A DNA stretch of 64,000 nt from Corynebacterium pseudotuberculosis (GCF_002155265.1 NZ_CP021251.1:1054001-1118000), one strand, 5' to 3'; numbered from the stretch's first letter, positions 34,667 through 44,473 are shown. Notes: generated by a model from the sequence alone, not told the origin. Program-made: numbers and translations.

Positions 34667-35615
34667 TTAATCGGAGGCGCGTCGAGAAGCTGCAATGCCT
34701 TCGGGATAAGGCGTATCAATATTATTTTGCTGGAGAGCAGTGAGGATTCGTGCCGTTAATTCTCGGGTCACATACCATTGTTGATCGGGGAGGGTTGTTA
34801 CTCTGGCGCGGATCAGCATGTGGTCGAGCCCAATGGAATTTACGCCATCGACGGTAGGAGAGTCGAGGAGGACGTCATTAATAGCTGGTTCTTGGGCCGC
34901 AGCATTTACTGCATCAGTCACCGCGTTGATGGCGTCGCTAGCGTTTTCGTCTAATGCAATAGGAATATTGATAAGCGCAACGGCGTAATCTTGGCTAAAA
35001 TTACCGATTCTCAGGATCTCACCGTTGCGAGCAAACCACTGGGTGCCATGAATATCGCGTAAGGTCGTGAGACGCAGGCTGACGTCCTCGACAGTCCCCA
35101 CGACGTCTCCCACATCGATGGTGTCGCCGACGCCGTATTGGTCTTCAATGAGCATAAAAATGCCGGATAAAAAGTCCTTGACCAGGGATTGCGCGCCAAA
35201 GCCGAGAGCCACGCCGACCACACCTGCCGATGCTACGACCGGGGTGACATTGACGCCTAGGTAGGTGAGGACTGCTAGTCCTACCCACACCCAAATCACA
35301 ACAGAGACGGCAGATCGTCCTACCGCCGCGAGCGTGAGCATACGGGATTGCCTGCGTTGCGCTGAGCGCCTCGGACGTTTTGTTATTGGCTTTTCCTCGC
35401 AGTGGTAGCACTGAAGAAATTTTTGTGGGCTTTTTATTGATATTTATTTGGGCCGCTTTGGTAATTGATTTTCGTAGAAGCCAGTTTGCGATGAGCCCGA
35501 TAAGGATAGTAACCCCGATTTGGATAGGCCTTTCTACCAGCCATTCTTGGGTATTTATGGATCCTAACCAGGAGGAGACTGTCTCGGTTTGTTCTGTAGC
35601 GCTAAAGGTTGTCAT
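34667..35615 (-). pseudogene. mscS: MscS-type mechanosensitive channel, frameshifted
   Basis: Two overlapping frames together encode one small MscS channel of about 315 residues. The N-terminal frame (from ATG 35615) supplies the first membrane helix IQIGVTILIGLIANWLL, and the second frame supplies the pore helix and the beta domain (GVVGVALGFGAQSLVKDF, EDQYGVGDTIDVGD). Reading crosses over cleanly if one base of the four-base homopolymer at 35391-35394 is removed. Either the gene is disrupted or there is a sequencing error; the second part alone (34667-35341, ATG start) encodes the pore domain but lacks the first helix. It lies between pepN and glbO. Confidence 0.75.
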
Positions 35616-35698
35616 CCTTGCCCACCGTAGCAGCGTGCTGTGCAGTCAAGCTTTGCAAGGGGAGGCTTTGCATGGAATGTGCAAGGCCGCGAAGAGAG

Positions 35699-35742
35699 CT
35701 CGCTGCTGCAAGAAGAAACAAGTGACTGCTTGCAGCAGCGAG
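35699..35742 (-). terminator. Terminator of pepN
   Basis: Perfect 14-bp arms CTCGCTGCTGCAAG (35699-35712) and CTTGCAGCAGCGAG (35729-35742), just past the pepN stop codon. Confidence 0.7.
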
Positions 35743-35751
35743 AAAGCAGAA

Positions 35752-38367
35752 CTAGTGCGCATCCGCCTCACGTAGTTGCAAGGCACGCTCCTGCTCAGAC
35801 ATTCCTTCAGAAATCACCCGACGAACACCGGCCGGTAGAGACTGCTTGCTAAGGAACTCACGGGCGTTTTCTACTCCCTGCGCGGAAACGTCCCAGTGAG
35901 GATAGATTCCGGAAAGTGTGGCTAGCGCGACTTCAGAAGACATCTCGGCCCAGATCTTTTCCGCTAATGCGAAAATCGCGGAGTTAAATTGCGTGAGGTA
36001 GGGGCCAGATCCTGCGAAAGTCAATCCCTCAAGCTTATGGCGCAAGAAGAGATTAGAAAGGGTGTTCTTTGTATCGGTGACTTCTGCAAAGACCTCTTCC
36101 TTAGCCTTTGCATCCGGTTGTGCTGCGTATGCTCGCAATGCCGCAAGCTCGCTGGCAGAGGAGTGATCCATACTGCGTAGCTTCTCCACGCTCTCGCGTA
36201 CTGCCACCCCCGTGATATCTCCGTGGGCGATGAGCGCTGTGAGTGCCCACCAGCGCAGATCAGAATCTACTGTGAGACCGGGGAGTGAAGAATCACCCGA
36301 TACGATTGCAGCAAACTCAGTAGCGGCGTCTTTGGTGATGCGTATTTTTGCCAGAGCTTGAACAAAAGCCAACTGGGCATCTGAGCCAGGTTGTGCGTTA
36401 TAAGCGCCTTCTAGAAGGGCATTGGCAAGCATAGCGTGTCCAGTATTGTCTGCCCACGCAGTGTCGACGTACGAGCGTACGGCCTTTGCTGCCTGACTAA
36501 GAATGCGTTCCAGCACCGCGATTTCAGTTTCAAACTGGGCGCCTCGTGCTACAAGCGTGACAAAGTCGCGAGCGCGCATCTTTCCATCTCTTGTCATTTC
36601 CCATGCAGCTGACCAGCAGAGAGTACGCGCCATAGGATCAGAGATTTTGTCGATGTTGTGGATAATAAAGTCCAACGAGTGTGGATCCAGCTGCATCAAA
36701 CAATAAGTGAGGTCATCGTCGTTGACCAGTATGAGGTCAGCCTGTTCCAGGCCGAGAGCGTCTGGTACCGGTGTGTATGCGCCGTCAATGTCAATCTCAA
36801 ATCGATGGGTTCTCTCCACACTGCCGTGAACAAGCGAATAAAGTCCCACGGCAATCCTGTGCGTACGCAGCTCTCCCGCGCCGGGTGCTGCTCCGCTTTG
36901 CTGGACAGCAAACTCGGAATAAACGCCATCTGTAACAGTAAAAACAGGGGAAAGCTTGTTAATACCAGTAGTTTTTAGCCATTGATCGGCCCATTGTGAG
37001 AGATCGCGGCCGGAGGCCTCTTCAAAGGCCTTCAGAAGATCATCAAAAGTTGCATTAGCAAACGCATGGTTGGCAAAGTGCTTGCGAACTCCTGCTAGGA
37101 AGGCTTCTCGCCCCACAAAAGCTTGCAGCTGTTTGAGCACCGAAGAACCTTTGGCGTAAGTAATGCCGTCAAAGTTTTGTTCAACGGTTTCAATATCAGA
37201 GGCATCGGCTGTGATCGGATGGGTGGATGGGAGTTGGTCTTGGTGATAAGCCCATGATTTTTCTACGTTGGCAAACGTGACCCATGCTGTGGAGTATTCC
37301 GTTGCCTCGGCTTGGGAAATTGCGGCGGCCCATGTGGCAAAGGATTCATTGAGCCAGAGGTCACCCCACCATTTCATAGTGACAAGGTCGCCAAACCACA
37401 TGTGCGCCATCTCGTGCAGGACTGTATCGCAGCGGCGTTCATAACGGTATGCGGTGACTTTAGAAGAAAAAACATATTCATCGCGGAATGTCACCGCACC
37501 TGCGTTCTCCATGGCGCCCATATTGAACTCGGGGACAAAGATCTGGTCGTACTTGTGAAATGGGTACGCCATGCCAAAGTTCTCATGGTAGAAAGTGAAT
37601 CCTTGCTTGGTTTCCCTGAATAAGGTGTCCGCATCCAGATGAGGTGCCAGCGATTTCCTGCAGTAGATAGACATCGGAATGTCTAGTGTTGTGGGTTGGT
37701 CTGCGGGGGTCTCCGGGTGATGCGTCAGTGCGCCAGACCAGGTGTCTGAGACCTCATGATAATCGCCGGCGCACAATGCGACGAGATACGTGGAGAGCTT
37801 GTAATCCACGTGTGACGTATGAATGGCCTTATCCCCAACGGCTGTTACCTCTGCATAAGCATTTGTGATTACTTTCCAGGCTTTGGGCGCCGTGATAGTA
37901 AAAGCGTAGGTTGCCTTGAGATCTGGCTGGTCAAAGCACGCAAATATGCGTTTGGCGTCAGCTGTTTCACATTGCGTGTACAGGTAGACGCGTTGGTCTT
38001 CGGGATCAATAAAACGGTGAAGTCCCTGACCGGTATGTGAATATAGGCATGAAGCCGTCACTGAGAGGGAATGCTGTCCTGGAGTTAGCCCTCGTAAGGC
38101 GAGCCCCTGGTTCTCGTCGTAGCCGGCAGATGTGAGTGAGACTGCGGTTGAGGTGATGTCTACGCCGTCGAGAAGCACTTCTGCGACGGATGCGGCTCGT
38201 AGATCAATAAAGGTATCTCCGGCTTCCTTTACTGTGAAAGACACCGTGGTAGTAGAAGGAAACTCTTTGTCTCCTTGGGTTAAGTCAAGAGCGATAGCGT
38301 AATGATGCACATCAAGGATGCGGGAACGCTGCTCGGCTTCTGCTTGCGTGAGATTAATAGAAGACAT
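35752..38367 (-). CDS. pepN: Aminopeptidase N (M1 family)
   Basis: An 871-residue cytoplasmic zinc aminopeptidase that removes N-terminal residues from peptides. The substrate-binding GAMEN motif is present, as is HEMAH (His318, Glu319, His322), with the third zinc ligand Glu341 exactly 18 residues further (LNESFA). The C-terminal ERAP1-like helical domain is full length. Start ATG 38367 with AAAGGAG. Orthologue of Rv2467, next to the DsbA-like gene. Confidence 0.95.
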   Translation of the reverse strand: MSSINLTQAEAEQRSRILDVHHYAIALDLTQGDKEFPSTTTVSFTVKEAGDTFIDLRAASVAEVLLDGVDITSTAVSLTSAGYDENQGLALRGLTPGQHSLSVTASCLYSHTGQGLHRFIDPEDQRVYLYTQCETADAKRIFACFDQPDLKATYAFTITAPKAWKVITNAYAEVTAVGDKAIHTSHVDYKLSTYLVALCAGDYHEVSDTWSGALTHHPETPADQPTTLDIPMSIYCRKSLAPHLDADTLFRETKQGFTFYHENFGMAYPFHKYDQIFVPEFNMGAMENAGAVTFRDEYVFSSKVTAYRYERRCDTVLHEMAHMWFGDLVTMKWWGDLWLNESFATWAAAISQAEATEYSTAWVTFANVEKSWAYHQDQLPSTHPITADASDIETVEQNFDGITYAKGSSVLKQLQAFVGREAFLAGVRKHFANHAFANATFDDLLKAFEEASGRDLSQWADQWLKTTGINKLSPVFTVTDGVYSEFAVQQSGAAPGAGELRTHRIAVGLYSLVHGSVERTHRFEIDIDGAYTPVPDALGLEQADLILVNDDDLTYCLMQLDPHSLDFIIHNIDKISDPMARTLCWSAAWEMTRDGKMRARDFVTLVARGAQFETEIAVLERILSQAAKAVRSYVDTAWADNTGHAMLANALLEGAYNAQPGSDAQLAFVQALAKIRITKDAATEFAAIVSGDSSLPGLTVDSDLRWWALTALIAHGDITGVAVRESVEKLRSMDHSSASELAALRAYAAQPDAKAKEEVFAEVTDTKNTLSNLFLRHKLEGLTFAGSGPYLTQFNSAIFALAEKIWAEMSSEVALATLSGIYPHWDVSAQGVENAREFLSKQSLPAGVRRVISEGMSEQERALQLREADAH

Positions 38368-38700
38368 GGGGTTGGAAATCTCCTTTAGGGTGGGGAGCTA
38401 GGACCAGTCAGAGGACTAGGCCGGCCAGAGAACTAGGCAGAAAATTACGTGGGGTAGTGCGTTTGATCTGTGGTTTTACTTTACAACTGCGTGCTACAGC
38501 ACAACCGATTATCGGGAAAATCTTTTTGCACAGAGCGTACACAGGGCAGAGCTGCATGTGTGGCGCGGAATGATTGCCCGGGAGAAGACGTTGAAAAGAG
38601 CAGCGCTGGGTACCTGGGAGAAACTGGGCGGCGAAACCTGGGAAGTACCCCGAAAGCGCGTTGGACGAACAACTAGCAACATAAAATGAAGGAGACTCCT
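38368..38700. other. Divergent intergenic region between pepN and the DsbA-like gene
   Basis: 333 bases expected to hold both promoters and the two ribosome sites. No open frame, operator dyad or RNA gene stands out. Confidence 0.45.
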
Positions 38701-39321
38701 ATGACCGAACAAGTGACATTCTGGTTTGACGTGAGCTGCCCTTTTTGCTGGGTGACCTCTCGGTGGATCAAAGAGGTAGAACAGGTGCGTGATATCCAAG
38801 TTGAATGGGTACCTATGAGTCTTTCTGTTCTCAATGAAGGTCGGGAAGAACTACCGGAAGACTATAAAGAGAAGATGAAGGCAAACTGGGGTCCAGCGCG
38901 TGTGTTTGCAGCAGTGGCCGCACAATATCCAGAGAAGCTTGATGAACTCTATACAGCCATGGGAACTGAGATTCATAATAACGGGCAAGGAGGCAAGACA
39001 GGATTTGGAGCCTATGATGCGATTATCAAGGCTGCAGTGTCTGAGGTTGGTTTAGACCCTGCATTGGCAGAGGTTGCTAACACGGAAACCTGGGATAAGA
39101 AACTGCGTGAATACCATCACGGAGCCATGGAATTAGTGGGTAACGATGTAGGAACACCAGTAATCAAACTGGGCGAGACCGCGTTCTTTGGCCCGGTTAT
39201 CACCAGAGTTCCTCGTGGAGAAGAAGCCGGAAAGCTTTTCGACGCCTCCATCGCGCTAGGTTCCTACCCTTATTTCTTTGAACTAAAGCGATCGAGGACC
39301 GAGAATCCTCGTTTTGACTAG
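38701..39321 (+). CDS. DsbA-fold mycothiol-dependent reductase (Rv2466c type)
   Basis: A 206-residue thioredoxin-fold protein of the DsbA family, with a CPFC active site (Cys13, Cys16) close to the N terminus and the cis-Pro in VGTPVIKL. No signal peptide, so it is cytoplasmic. By position and motif it matches Rv2466c, a mycothiol-dependent reductase that protects against oxidative stress and can reduce nitro prodrugs. ATG 38701 follows AAGGAG. Confidence 0.88.
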   Translation: MTEQVTFWFDVSCPFCWVTSRWIKEVEQVRDIQVEWVPMSLSVLNEGREELPEDYKEKMKANWGPARVFAAVAAQYPEKLDELYTAMGTEIHNNGQGGKTGFGAYDAIIKAAVSEVGLDPALAEVANTETWDKKLREYHHGAMELVGNDVGTPVIKLGETAFFGPVITRVPRGEEAGKLFDASIALGSYPYFFELKRSRTENPRFD

Positions 39322-39387
39322 TCCCGTAGTCATTGAAGCGATTTGTTTCCATTCCTAATAAGGCACGATGCTATACACTTTGAAACT

Positions 39388-39861
39388 ATGCGCGTTTACC
39401 TCGGAGCGGACCATGCAGGGTTCGATATGAAGAACATCATCGCGGAGCACCTCAAGACCAAGGGACATGAGGTTATCGATTGCGGTGCACACACCTATGA
39501 CGCCCAGGATGACTACCCGGCGTATTGCATTGAGGCTGCTAGCCGTGTGGTCAATGATCCCGGTTCGCTTGGCATTGTCTTGGGAGGCTCGGGCAACGGC
39601 GAGCAAATCGCAGCGAACAAAGTAAAAGGCGCTCGCTGTGCGTTGGCATGGTCGGTAGAAACCGCCCGGTTAGCTCGTGAGCACAATAATGCTCAGCTGA
39701 TCGGTTTGGGTGGCCGGATGCATTCCGAAGAAGAAGCACTGCAGATTGTTGACGCCTTTATCCAGCAGGAATGGAGTAAAGAGGAACGCCACCAGCGGCG
39801 CATCGATATTCTTTCTGAATATGAACGCACGGGAATCGCACCAGCGATTCCAGAAGCCTAA
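39388..39861 (+). CDS. rpiB: Ribose-5-phosphate isomerase B
   Basis: A 157-residue RpiB of the pentose phosphate pathway. YLGADHAGFDMK at the N terminus and GGSGNGEQIAANK are diagnostic. The catalytic base is Glu72, as in the mycobacterial enzyme, instead of the Cys of E. coli RpiB. The ATG at 39388 has no obvious ribosome site; a TACACT eight bases upstream would fit a leaderless mRNA. Orthologue of Rv2465c. Confidence 0.94.
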   Translation: MRVYLGADHAGFDMKNIIAEHLKTKGHEVIDCGAHTYDAQDDYPAYCIEAASRVVNDPGSLGIVLGGSGNGEQIAANKVKGARCALAWSVETARLAREHNNAQLIGLGGRMHSEEEALQIVDAFIQQEWSKEERHQRRIDILSEYERTGIAPAIPEA

Positions 39862-39900
39862 TTTTTTAAACAGCACTACGGCTATTGACTAAAAACTAAT

Positions 39901-39949
39901 GATCCCTGATATCCGATACCTCTTTATGGGGCAGTGATACCGGGGATTT
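39901..39949 (+). terminator. Probable terminator after rpiB
   Basis: Arms ATCCCTGATATC and GATACCGGGGAT pair with two wobbles over a loop of about 20 bases. Moderate support. Confidence 0.45.
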
Positions 39950-39978
39950 ATTAGTACGCGTATCGGAGGGAGAGGAAT

Positions 39979-40989
39979 ATGGAAGACATAAAGAGCGGCA
40001 GTCAGACCAGACGAGTGCCGGTGGAAATAATTACTGCCCGGGAGGTTCCCCTTGGTGGACTGCGTGCGATGACTGTGCGTCGAACGCTGCCTCAGAAGAA
40101 ACGAACGCTGATCGGAGCCTGGTGCTTTGTAGATCACTATGGTCCAGATGATGTTTCTCAAACTGGTGGCATGGATGTGGCACCGCACCCTCATAGCGGT
40201 TTGCAGACAGTCAGCTGGCTGTTTCGTGGGGAAATAGAACACCGCGACTCTGGAAGCAACGTAGGCATAGTGCGTCCCGGAGAAGTTAATTTGATGACTT
40301 CCGGTGCTGGAATTTGCCATTCGGAGGTTTCCACGGCAACCACAGGTACTCTCCACGGCGTGCAACTCTGGGTTGCCCTGCCGGAATCGGTACGCGAGAC
40401 AGCACCCCGTTCCTTCGAGCATTATGCACCCGACCCCATAGAGCTGGAAGAGGGCCAGGCAATAGTCTTTCTTGGCGAGCTCTGTGGTGCGAAAAGCCCG
40501 GTAAAAACGTTTACGCCACTGGTAGGGGCAGAAATATGTATCCGGAAGAATTCCTCCCTCACCCTAGCCCTAGATTCGACTTTTGAGCATGGGGTGCTTG
40601 TCGACGCCGGCATGATCGCAGTAGAAGGCGTTTCCATTCCTCATGCGGCGCTTGCTTACGTGGGGGTAGGTGCAGATCACATCGTGATAACCAACCAAAG
40701 CGATAGCGACGGCAGGGTGCTGCTCATTGGTGGGCAGCCGTTCGCGGAAGAAATCGTCATGTGGTGGAACTTTGTAGGGCGATCAACCGAGGACATCCGT
40801 AAAGCCCGACAAGAGTGGCAGGCTCATACAGACCGATTTGGCAAGGTTACTGGGTATCAGGGGCACGGCGGGACAAACGATGCGGGAGAAGGAATCAACT
40901 CGCAAGGGCTGGCCCGGATTGAGGCCCCTACTTTGCCTAACGCAACCTTACGTCCGCGACGCAATCCAGCGCCGTATGCACGACCGTAG
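39979..40989 (+). CDS. Pirin family protein
   Basis: A 336-residue bicupin. The metal-binding pattern APHPHSGLQTVSWL and a later CHSEVS are typical of pirins, which include quercetinase-like enzymes and redox-sensing regulators. The C-terminal RKARQEWQAH is also family-like. Start ATG 39979 behind GGAGGGAGAGG. Cytoplasmic; substrate unknown. Confidence 0.9.
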   Translation: MEDIKSGSQTRRVPVEIITAREVPLGGLRAMTVRRTLPQKKRTLIGAWCFVDHYGPDDVSQTGGMDVAPHPHSGLQTVSWLFRGEIEHRDSGSNVGIVRPGEVNLMTSGAGICHSEVSTATTGTLHGVQLWVALPESVRETAPRSFEHYAPDPIELEEGQAIVFLGELCGAKSPVKTFTPLVGAEICIRKNSSLTLALDSTFEHGVLVDAGMIAVEGVSIPHAALAYVGVGADHIVITNQSDSDGRVLLIGGQPFAEEIVMWWNFVGRSTEDIRKARQEWQAHTDRFGKVTGYQGHGGTNDAGEGINSQGLARIEAPTLPNATLRPRRNPAPYARP

Positions 40990-41013
40990 ACAACAAGAGT
41001 TTACGCACAAATA

Positions 41014-41046
41014 AAGTGCCCACGCATGCGAGAAGCGTGGGCACTT
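41014..41046. terminator. Bidirectional terminator between pirin and the Gly/Asp-rich protein gene
   Basis: Arms AAGTGCCCACGC and GCGTGGGCACTT are exact complements between convergent genes. Confidence 0.75.
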
Positions 41047-41075
41047 GTATCAAGAATCTTGGGGACTTTTAGGGC

Positions 41076-41852
41076 TTAGAAATCAAAGTCAAATCCGCCG
41101 CCATCACCGTCGCCACCGAAAAAACCATCAAAGAATCCGCCGTCATCGCCGGAATCTCCTCCTGCGTCTCCGCCTCCGTTGGCTGCTAGGCCTTCTGCAT
41201 AACCCTTATCAAAGCCGGATTCAAAGGCATTAGCGCTGTACCCGACGCCGGACATACCGTTGAACAGTGAGCTAAAGAGAAAAGCGGATCCTGCGGTCCA
41301 CAAGCCAGTGCGCAAGGCACCGGCCCACCAAGGCTCGGAGTACCAGCCGGCGGGAACTGGCCGACCGGCGACCATTCCACCCGGATAGTAATTCGGAGTA
41401 TCGGGGGTGGCTTGAGGCGAAGCTGTGATCTGCTGTCCCTCGAATTCGATGGTCCGGTTTTCCGTAACCTTACCTGCTTGACGCTGGCCCTCTAGAGGCG
41501 GCAGCTCAGGACCAGCGGGTAACCCCATGATCTCGCGAGCAGCATTCACATAGTGCAAGCCTTCTAACGCAGACTCGCGTGCTAGCTCGGCTTGGCGCAC
41601 AGTAGTGGCCGTACTGATTTGGGATGATGCTGCATTGTAGCGTTCCGAGGCATCAGCAATGGCCTGTGTGGAGGCTGCGTCGGTACCTGAAATGGTGAGC
41701 ACTTGTGATCCCAGCCGTTCGATCCAACGGCGAGCCTCTGCGATTGAGTCTTGGAGATTGTCCGACTCGATCTGTTGGTTGCTTTTGTTGCCTCGGCTCA
41801 AGAAGAAGATCGCACCGCCGACAACAAGGACGACAAGTAATAACGCAATCAT
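41076..41852 (-). CDS. Membrane-anchored protein with Gly/Asp-rich C terminus
   Basis: A 258-residue protein: one N-terminal membrane segment (IALLLVVLVVGGAIFFL), a helical central part, a Pro-rich stretch with PWWAGALRTGLWTAGSAFLF, and a tail made of Gly, Asp and Phe ending GGGFDFDF. Family not recognised with certainty; similar proteins occur in other corynebacteria as far as I recall. The tail is reminiscent of low-complexity ends on some membrane proteins, but no function can be assigned. Confidence 0.75.
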   Translation of the reverse strand: MIALLLVVLVVGGAIFFLSRGNKSNQQIESDNLQDSIAEARRWIERLGSQVLTISGTDAASTQAIADASERYNAASSQISTATTVRQAELARESALEGLHYVNAAREIMGLPAGPELPPLEGQRQAGKVTENRTIEFEGQQITASPQATPDTPNYYPGGMVAGRPVPAGWYSEPWWAGALRTGLWTAGSAFLFSSLFNGMSGVGYSANAFESGFDKGYAEGLAANGGGDAGGDSGDDGGFFDGFFGGDGDGGGFDFDF

Positions 41853-41918
41853 TGTGAATGCCTCCGTGGAAAATTGGGGACGTTAACTACACCTAACAAC
41901 GTTTCAAAGAAATAAAAG

Positions 41919-41955
41919 TTCCTCAGCCTAACCTTTATGGTGGTAGGGCTGAGGA
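41919..41955 (-). terminator. Terminator of the small HTH gene
   Basis: Arms CCTCAGCCTA (41921-41930) and TAGGGCTGAGG (41944-41954) pair with one bulge, followed on the minus strand by CTTTTATTT. Confidence 0.55.
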
Positions 41956-41987
41956 ATGAGGTGGGAGAAGCTCTGTATGACGTGATT

Positions 41988-42239
41988 TTATTTGTCGGTG
42001 ACGGGGTCTTCAGGCTCTGGATCCTTTACTGCATTGCGAGCGTTGACCCATTCTTTGACTGCTTCGGAATCCCACAGGGTTAGACCATGATGTTTAGCTA
42101 CGGGGGAAGGGGCACGTCCTCGACCTGCATAACTCGTAAATGTGCCTCGAGCCGTGCCCGAGAACTCTGCGCAGTCATTTGCGGTCCACAATTCGCGGCC
42201 GGTATCTGCGTCGATGATCTTCGGTTGCATAAAAAACAT
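41988..42239 (-). CDS. Small helix-turn-helix protein (AlpA/excisionase-like)
   Basis: An 83-residue protein with the layout of AlpA/Xis-type winged DNA-binding proteins: TANDCAEFSGTARGTFTSY for the HTH, then a wing and LWDSEAVKEWVNAR. It could be a regulator or a remnant of a mobile element; no integrase or other phage gene is nearby. No ribosome site precedes the ATG at 42239 or the one at 42230, suggesting a leaderless mRNA. Confidence 0.6.
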   Translation of the reverse strand: MFFMQPKIIDADTGRELWTANDCAEFSGTARGTFTSYAGRGRAPSPVAKHHGLTLWDSEAVKEWVNARNAVKDPEPEDPVTDK

Positions 42240-42498
42240 AATAACTCACTAATCAATAATGTGTCTTTTTGTGCAGGTTATCGGGTTTTGCCTTTGGTTT
42301 TGTGTGAGATTTTAAGCTTCTATAGAGGTGAAAATTTCAGAGAAATTATGCGGAAAAGCTTGGTTATGCCAGAAGTGTAAGGGGTATGAAGGTAGTTATT
42401 TATTGGGTAAAAGTCGCAGGAAATGCTGCAGTTTTGTTCTTATCGCGAAAGTCCGCTACTGTTATGCGCACAGCGTTCGATGCAATACAAACGCCAAA

Positions 42499-42573
42499 GG
42501 GAATGTCGTATAGTGGCTAATACCTCAGCCTTCCAAGCTGAAGACGCGGGTTCGATTCCCGTCATTCCCTCCA
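42499..42573 (+). tRNA. tRNA-Gly (anticodon TCC), CCA encoded
   Basis: Cloverleaf GGGAATG acceptor with CATTCCC, D-arm GTATAGTGGCTAATAC, anticodon loop CCTTCCAAG giving TCC, and T-arm GCGGGTTCGATTCCCGT; encoded CCA at 42571-42573. Confidence 0.95.
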
Positions 42574-42580
42574 CTTTTTT

Positions 42581-42617
42581 AAACCGGTGGCCTTGAATCA
42601 AGGTCGCCGGTTTTTTC
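42581..42617 (+). terminator. Terminator of tRNA-Gly
   Basis: Arms AAACCGGTGGCCTTG (42581-42595) and CAAGGTCGCCGGTTT (42599-42613) with two wobbles and a T-run. Confidence 0.75.
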
Positions 42618-42867
42618 TGCGTGATGCTTGTGGCGTCTGGGTTGGCGTTGTGTGGCGGGGGAGGGGTGGAACATGTTGGGGTGTGTGGGGTGTTCTAATA
42701 GCATGGCTAGACTTTCTTTTTTATGTGTCCTGACCTGCTGTTTTGGGAAAAACGATTCTATGGCGTAATTTTTTAGGGGCAGCTTGTACACTGCAAGTAC
42801 GAACTTGGTGCGAGGAACTCGTATGTCATGTTTGTATTGTGTGCGCGTTTGTTTGAAAGTTCGACAA

Positions 42868-42941
42868 CGGGACGTGGCGCAGTTTGGTAGCGCACCTGCT
42901 TTGGGAGCAGGGGGTCGCAGGTTCAAATCCTGTCGTCCCGA
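42868..42941 (+). tRNA. tRNA-Pro (anticodon TGG)
   Basis: CGGGACG acceptor pairs with CGTCCCG; D-arm GGCGCAGTTTGGTAGCGC, anticodon loop CTTTGGGAG giving TGG, T-arm GCAGGTTCAAATCCTGT. CCA is not encoded. Confidence 0.95.
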
Positions 42942-42945
42942 CGTA

Positions 42946-42981
42946 GATCCCTCCACTTGGTAAGGGTGGAGGGATTTTTTA
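42946..42981 (+). terminator. Terminator of tRNA-Pro
   Basis: Arms ATCCCTCCAC and GTGGAGGGAT with a T-run, just before tig. Confidence 0.8.
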
Positions 42982-43017
42982 AATTTATTAAGTACCCAAC
43001 GATCAGGAGAATGACTC

Positions 43018-44370
43018 GTGAAGAGTTCCGTCGAAAAGCTGAGCGACACCCGCGTCAAGCTCAACGTTGAGGTTCCTTTCGAGGAGCTGAAGTCTGAGAT
43101 CGATCAGGCCTACAAGGCGTTGGCTCAGCAAATCAACATTCCAGGCTTCCGCCGTGGCAAAGCACCGCGCCAGCTTATCGACGCACGCATTGGCCGTGGG
43201 CCAGTCCTGGAGCAGGTTGTAAACGATATGCTCCCTGCTCGTTACCAGCAGGCCTGTGAAGAGAACGAGCTCGTGGTCTTGGGTCAGCCTGCCATTGATA
43301 TCACCAAGATTGAAGACAACGACGTTGTCGAGTTCACCGCTGAGGTTGATATCCGTCCGGAAATCACGGTCCCAGACTTCGCTGAATTCAACGTAGAGGT
43401 TCCTGCGCTAAAGGTCGATGAAGAAGCCGTTGATGCTGAGATCGATCGCTTGCGTGAGCGTTTTGGTGAGTTGAAAGACACCAAGCGCAAGCTGAAGACC
43501 AACGATTTTGCCACCATTGATCTTGCCGCTTCTGTTGACGGTGAGGCAATTGAAGAGGCAGTAACCGAGGGCATGTCTTACCAGGTTGGTGCCGGCGATC
43601 TGATCGATGGTCTTGATACCGCTCTCCGTGGCCTGAAGACCGGTGAGTCTGCAGAGTTCACCACAACTCTTCAAGCTGGTGAATACGCTGGTAAAGAGGC
43701 AACCGTTACCGTAACTGTTCAGCAGACCAAGGAACGCAAGCTTCCTGAGGTTGATGAAGAATTTGTGCAGATGGCTTCCGAGTTTGACACGGTTGAGGAA
43801 CTCCGCGAGTCCGTCACTGCTCAGGTTGAGGAAAAAGCAAAGGCCGCACAGGCAACCGCTATCCGCGATGAGGTTTTGAAGGTGGCTCTTGCAGAGTCCA
43901 CATTCGAGCTTCCGGAGGGCGTTGTTAATGAGCAGGTTGAAGCCCAGCTGCACCAGCTGCTTGGTCAGCTCGCTCACGATGAAGCTGCTTTGAATGCTGC
44001 TCTTGAGGCTCAGGGAACTACTCGTGAAGACTTTGATGCAGAGAACCGCAAGAACTCTGAAGAGGCAGTTCGCACCCAGCTGTTCCTCGATGCACTTGCA
44101 GAGCAGGAAACACCTGAGGTGTCTCAGCAGGAGCTAACTGACCATATCCTCTTCACCGCGCAGAGCTATGGTATGGATCCAAATCAGTTTGTTGCACAGC
44201 TACAGCAGACCGGCCAAATCGCTAACTTGTTCTCCGATGTTCGCCGTGGCAAGGCTTTGGCAGCCGCTATCTGCCGCGTCTCCGTTAAGGATGAGGATGG
44301 CAACGTGGTTGATCCATCTCAATACTTCGGTGAAGAAGAGGCAGAGGCTTCCGAGGACGAGGCTAAGTAA
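43018..44370 (+). CDS. tig: Trigger factor
   Basis: A 450-residue ribosome-bound chaperone with three domains: an N-terminal ribosome-binding domain with the signature [10 protein letters not shown] (about residue 45), a central FKBP-type prolyl isomerase domain (about 155-240), and a helical C-terminal domain. The acidic tail is longer than in E. coli, as usual for actinobacteria. GTG 43018 follows CAGGAGAA. It precedes clpP1P2 as Rv2462c does. Confidence 0.95.
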   Translation: MKSSVEKLSDTRVKLNVEVPFEELKSEIDQAYKALAQQINIPGFRRGKAPRQLIDARIGRGPVLEQVVNDMLPARYQQACEENELVVLGQPAIDITKIEDNDVVEFTAEVDIRPEITVPDFAEFNVEVPALKVDEEAVDAEIDRLRERFGELKDTKRKLKTNDFATIDLAASVDGEAIEEAVTEGMSYQVGAGDLIDGLDTALRGLKTGESAEFTTTLQAGEYAGKEATVTVTVQQTKERKLPEVDEEFVQMASEFDTVEELRESVTAQVEEKAKAAQATAIRDEVLKVALAESTFELPEGVVNEQVEAQLHQLLGQLAHDEAALNAALEAQGTTREDFDAENRKNSEEAVRTQLFLDALAEQETPEVSQQELTDHILFTAQSYGMDPNQFVAQLQQTGQIANLFSDVRRGKALAAAICRVSVKDEDGNVVDPSQYFGEEEAEASEDEAK

Positions 44371-44385
44371 TAAGCTCTTAAACAT

Positions 44386-44425
44386 AAAGACCTCAATGAG
44401 TCATTCAGTACTCGTTGAGGTCTTT
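44386..44425 (+). terminator. Terminator of tig
   Basis: Fifteen-base arms at 44386-44400 and 44411-44425 pair with one wobble; T-rich after. Confidence 0.75.
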
Positions 44426-44473
44426 TGTGCTGTCTCTAGATCGGATACTGTCCCTGGTTGTTAGTTTGTCCTA

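Noticed and set aside
41921..41945. DtxR box near CTAACCT
   Set aside because: Only about 12 of 19 positions match and it lies in a terminator stem.
42579..43064. 161-codon minus-strand open frame across tRNA-Pro and the tig start
   Set aside because: It overlaps a certain tRNA, two terminators and the tig start; composition is not protein-like.
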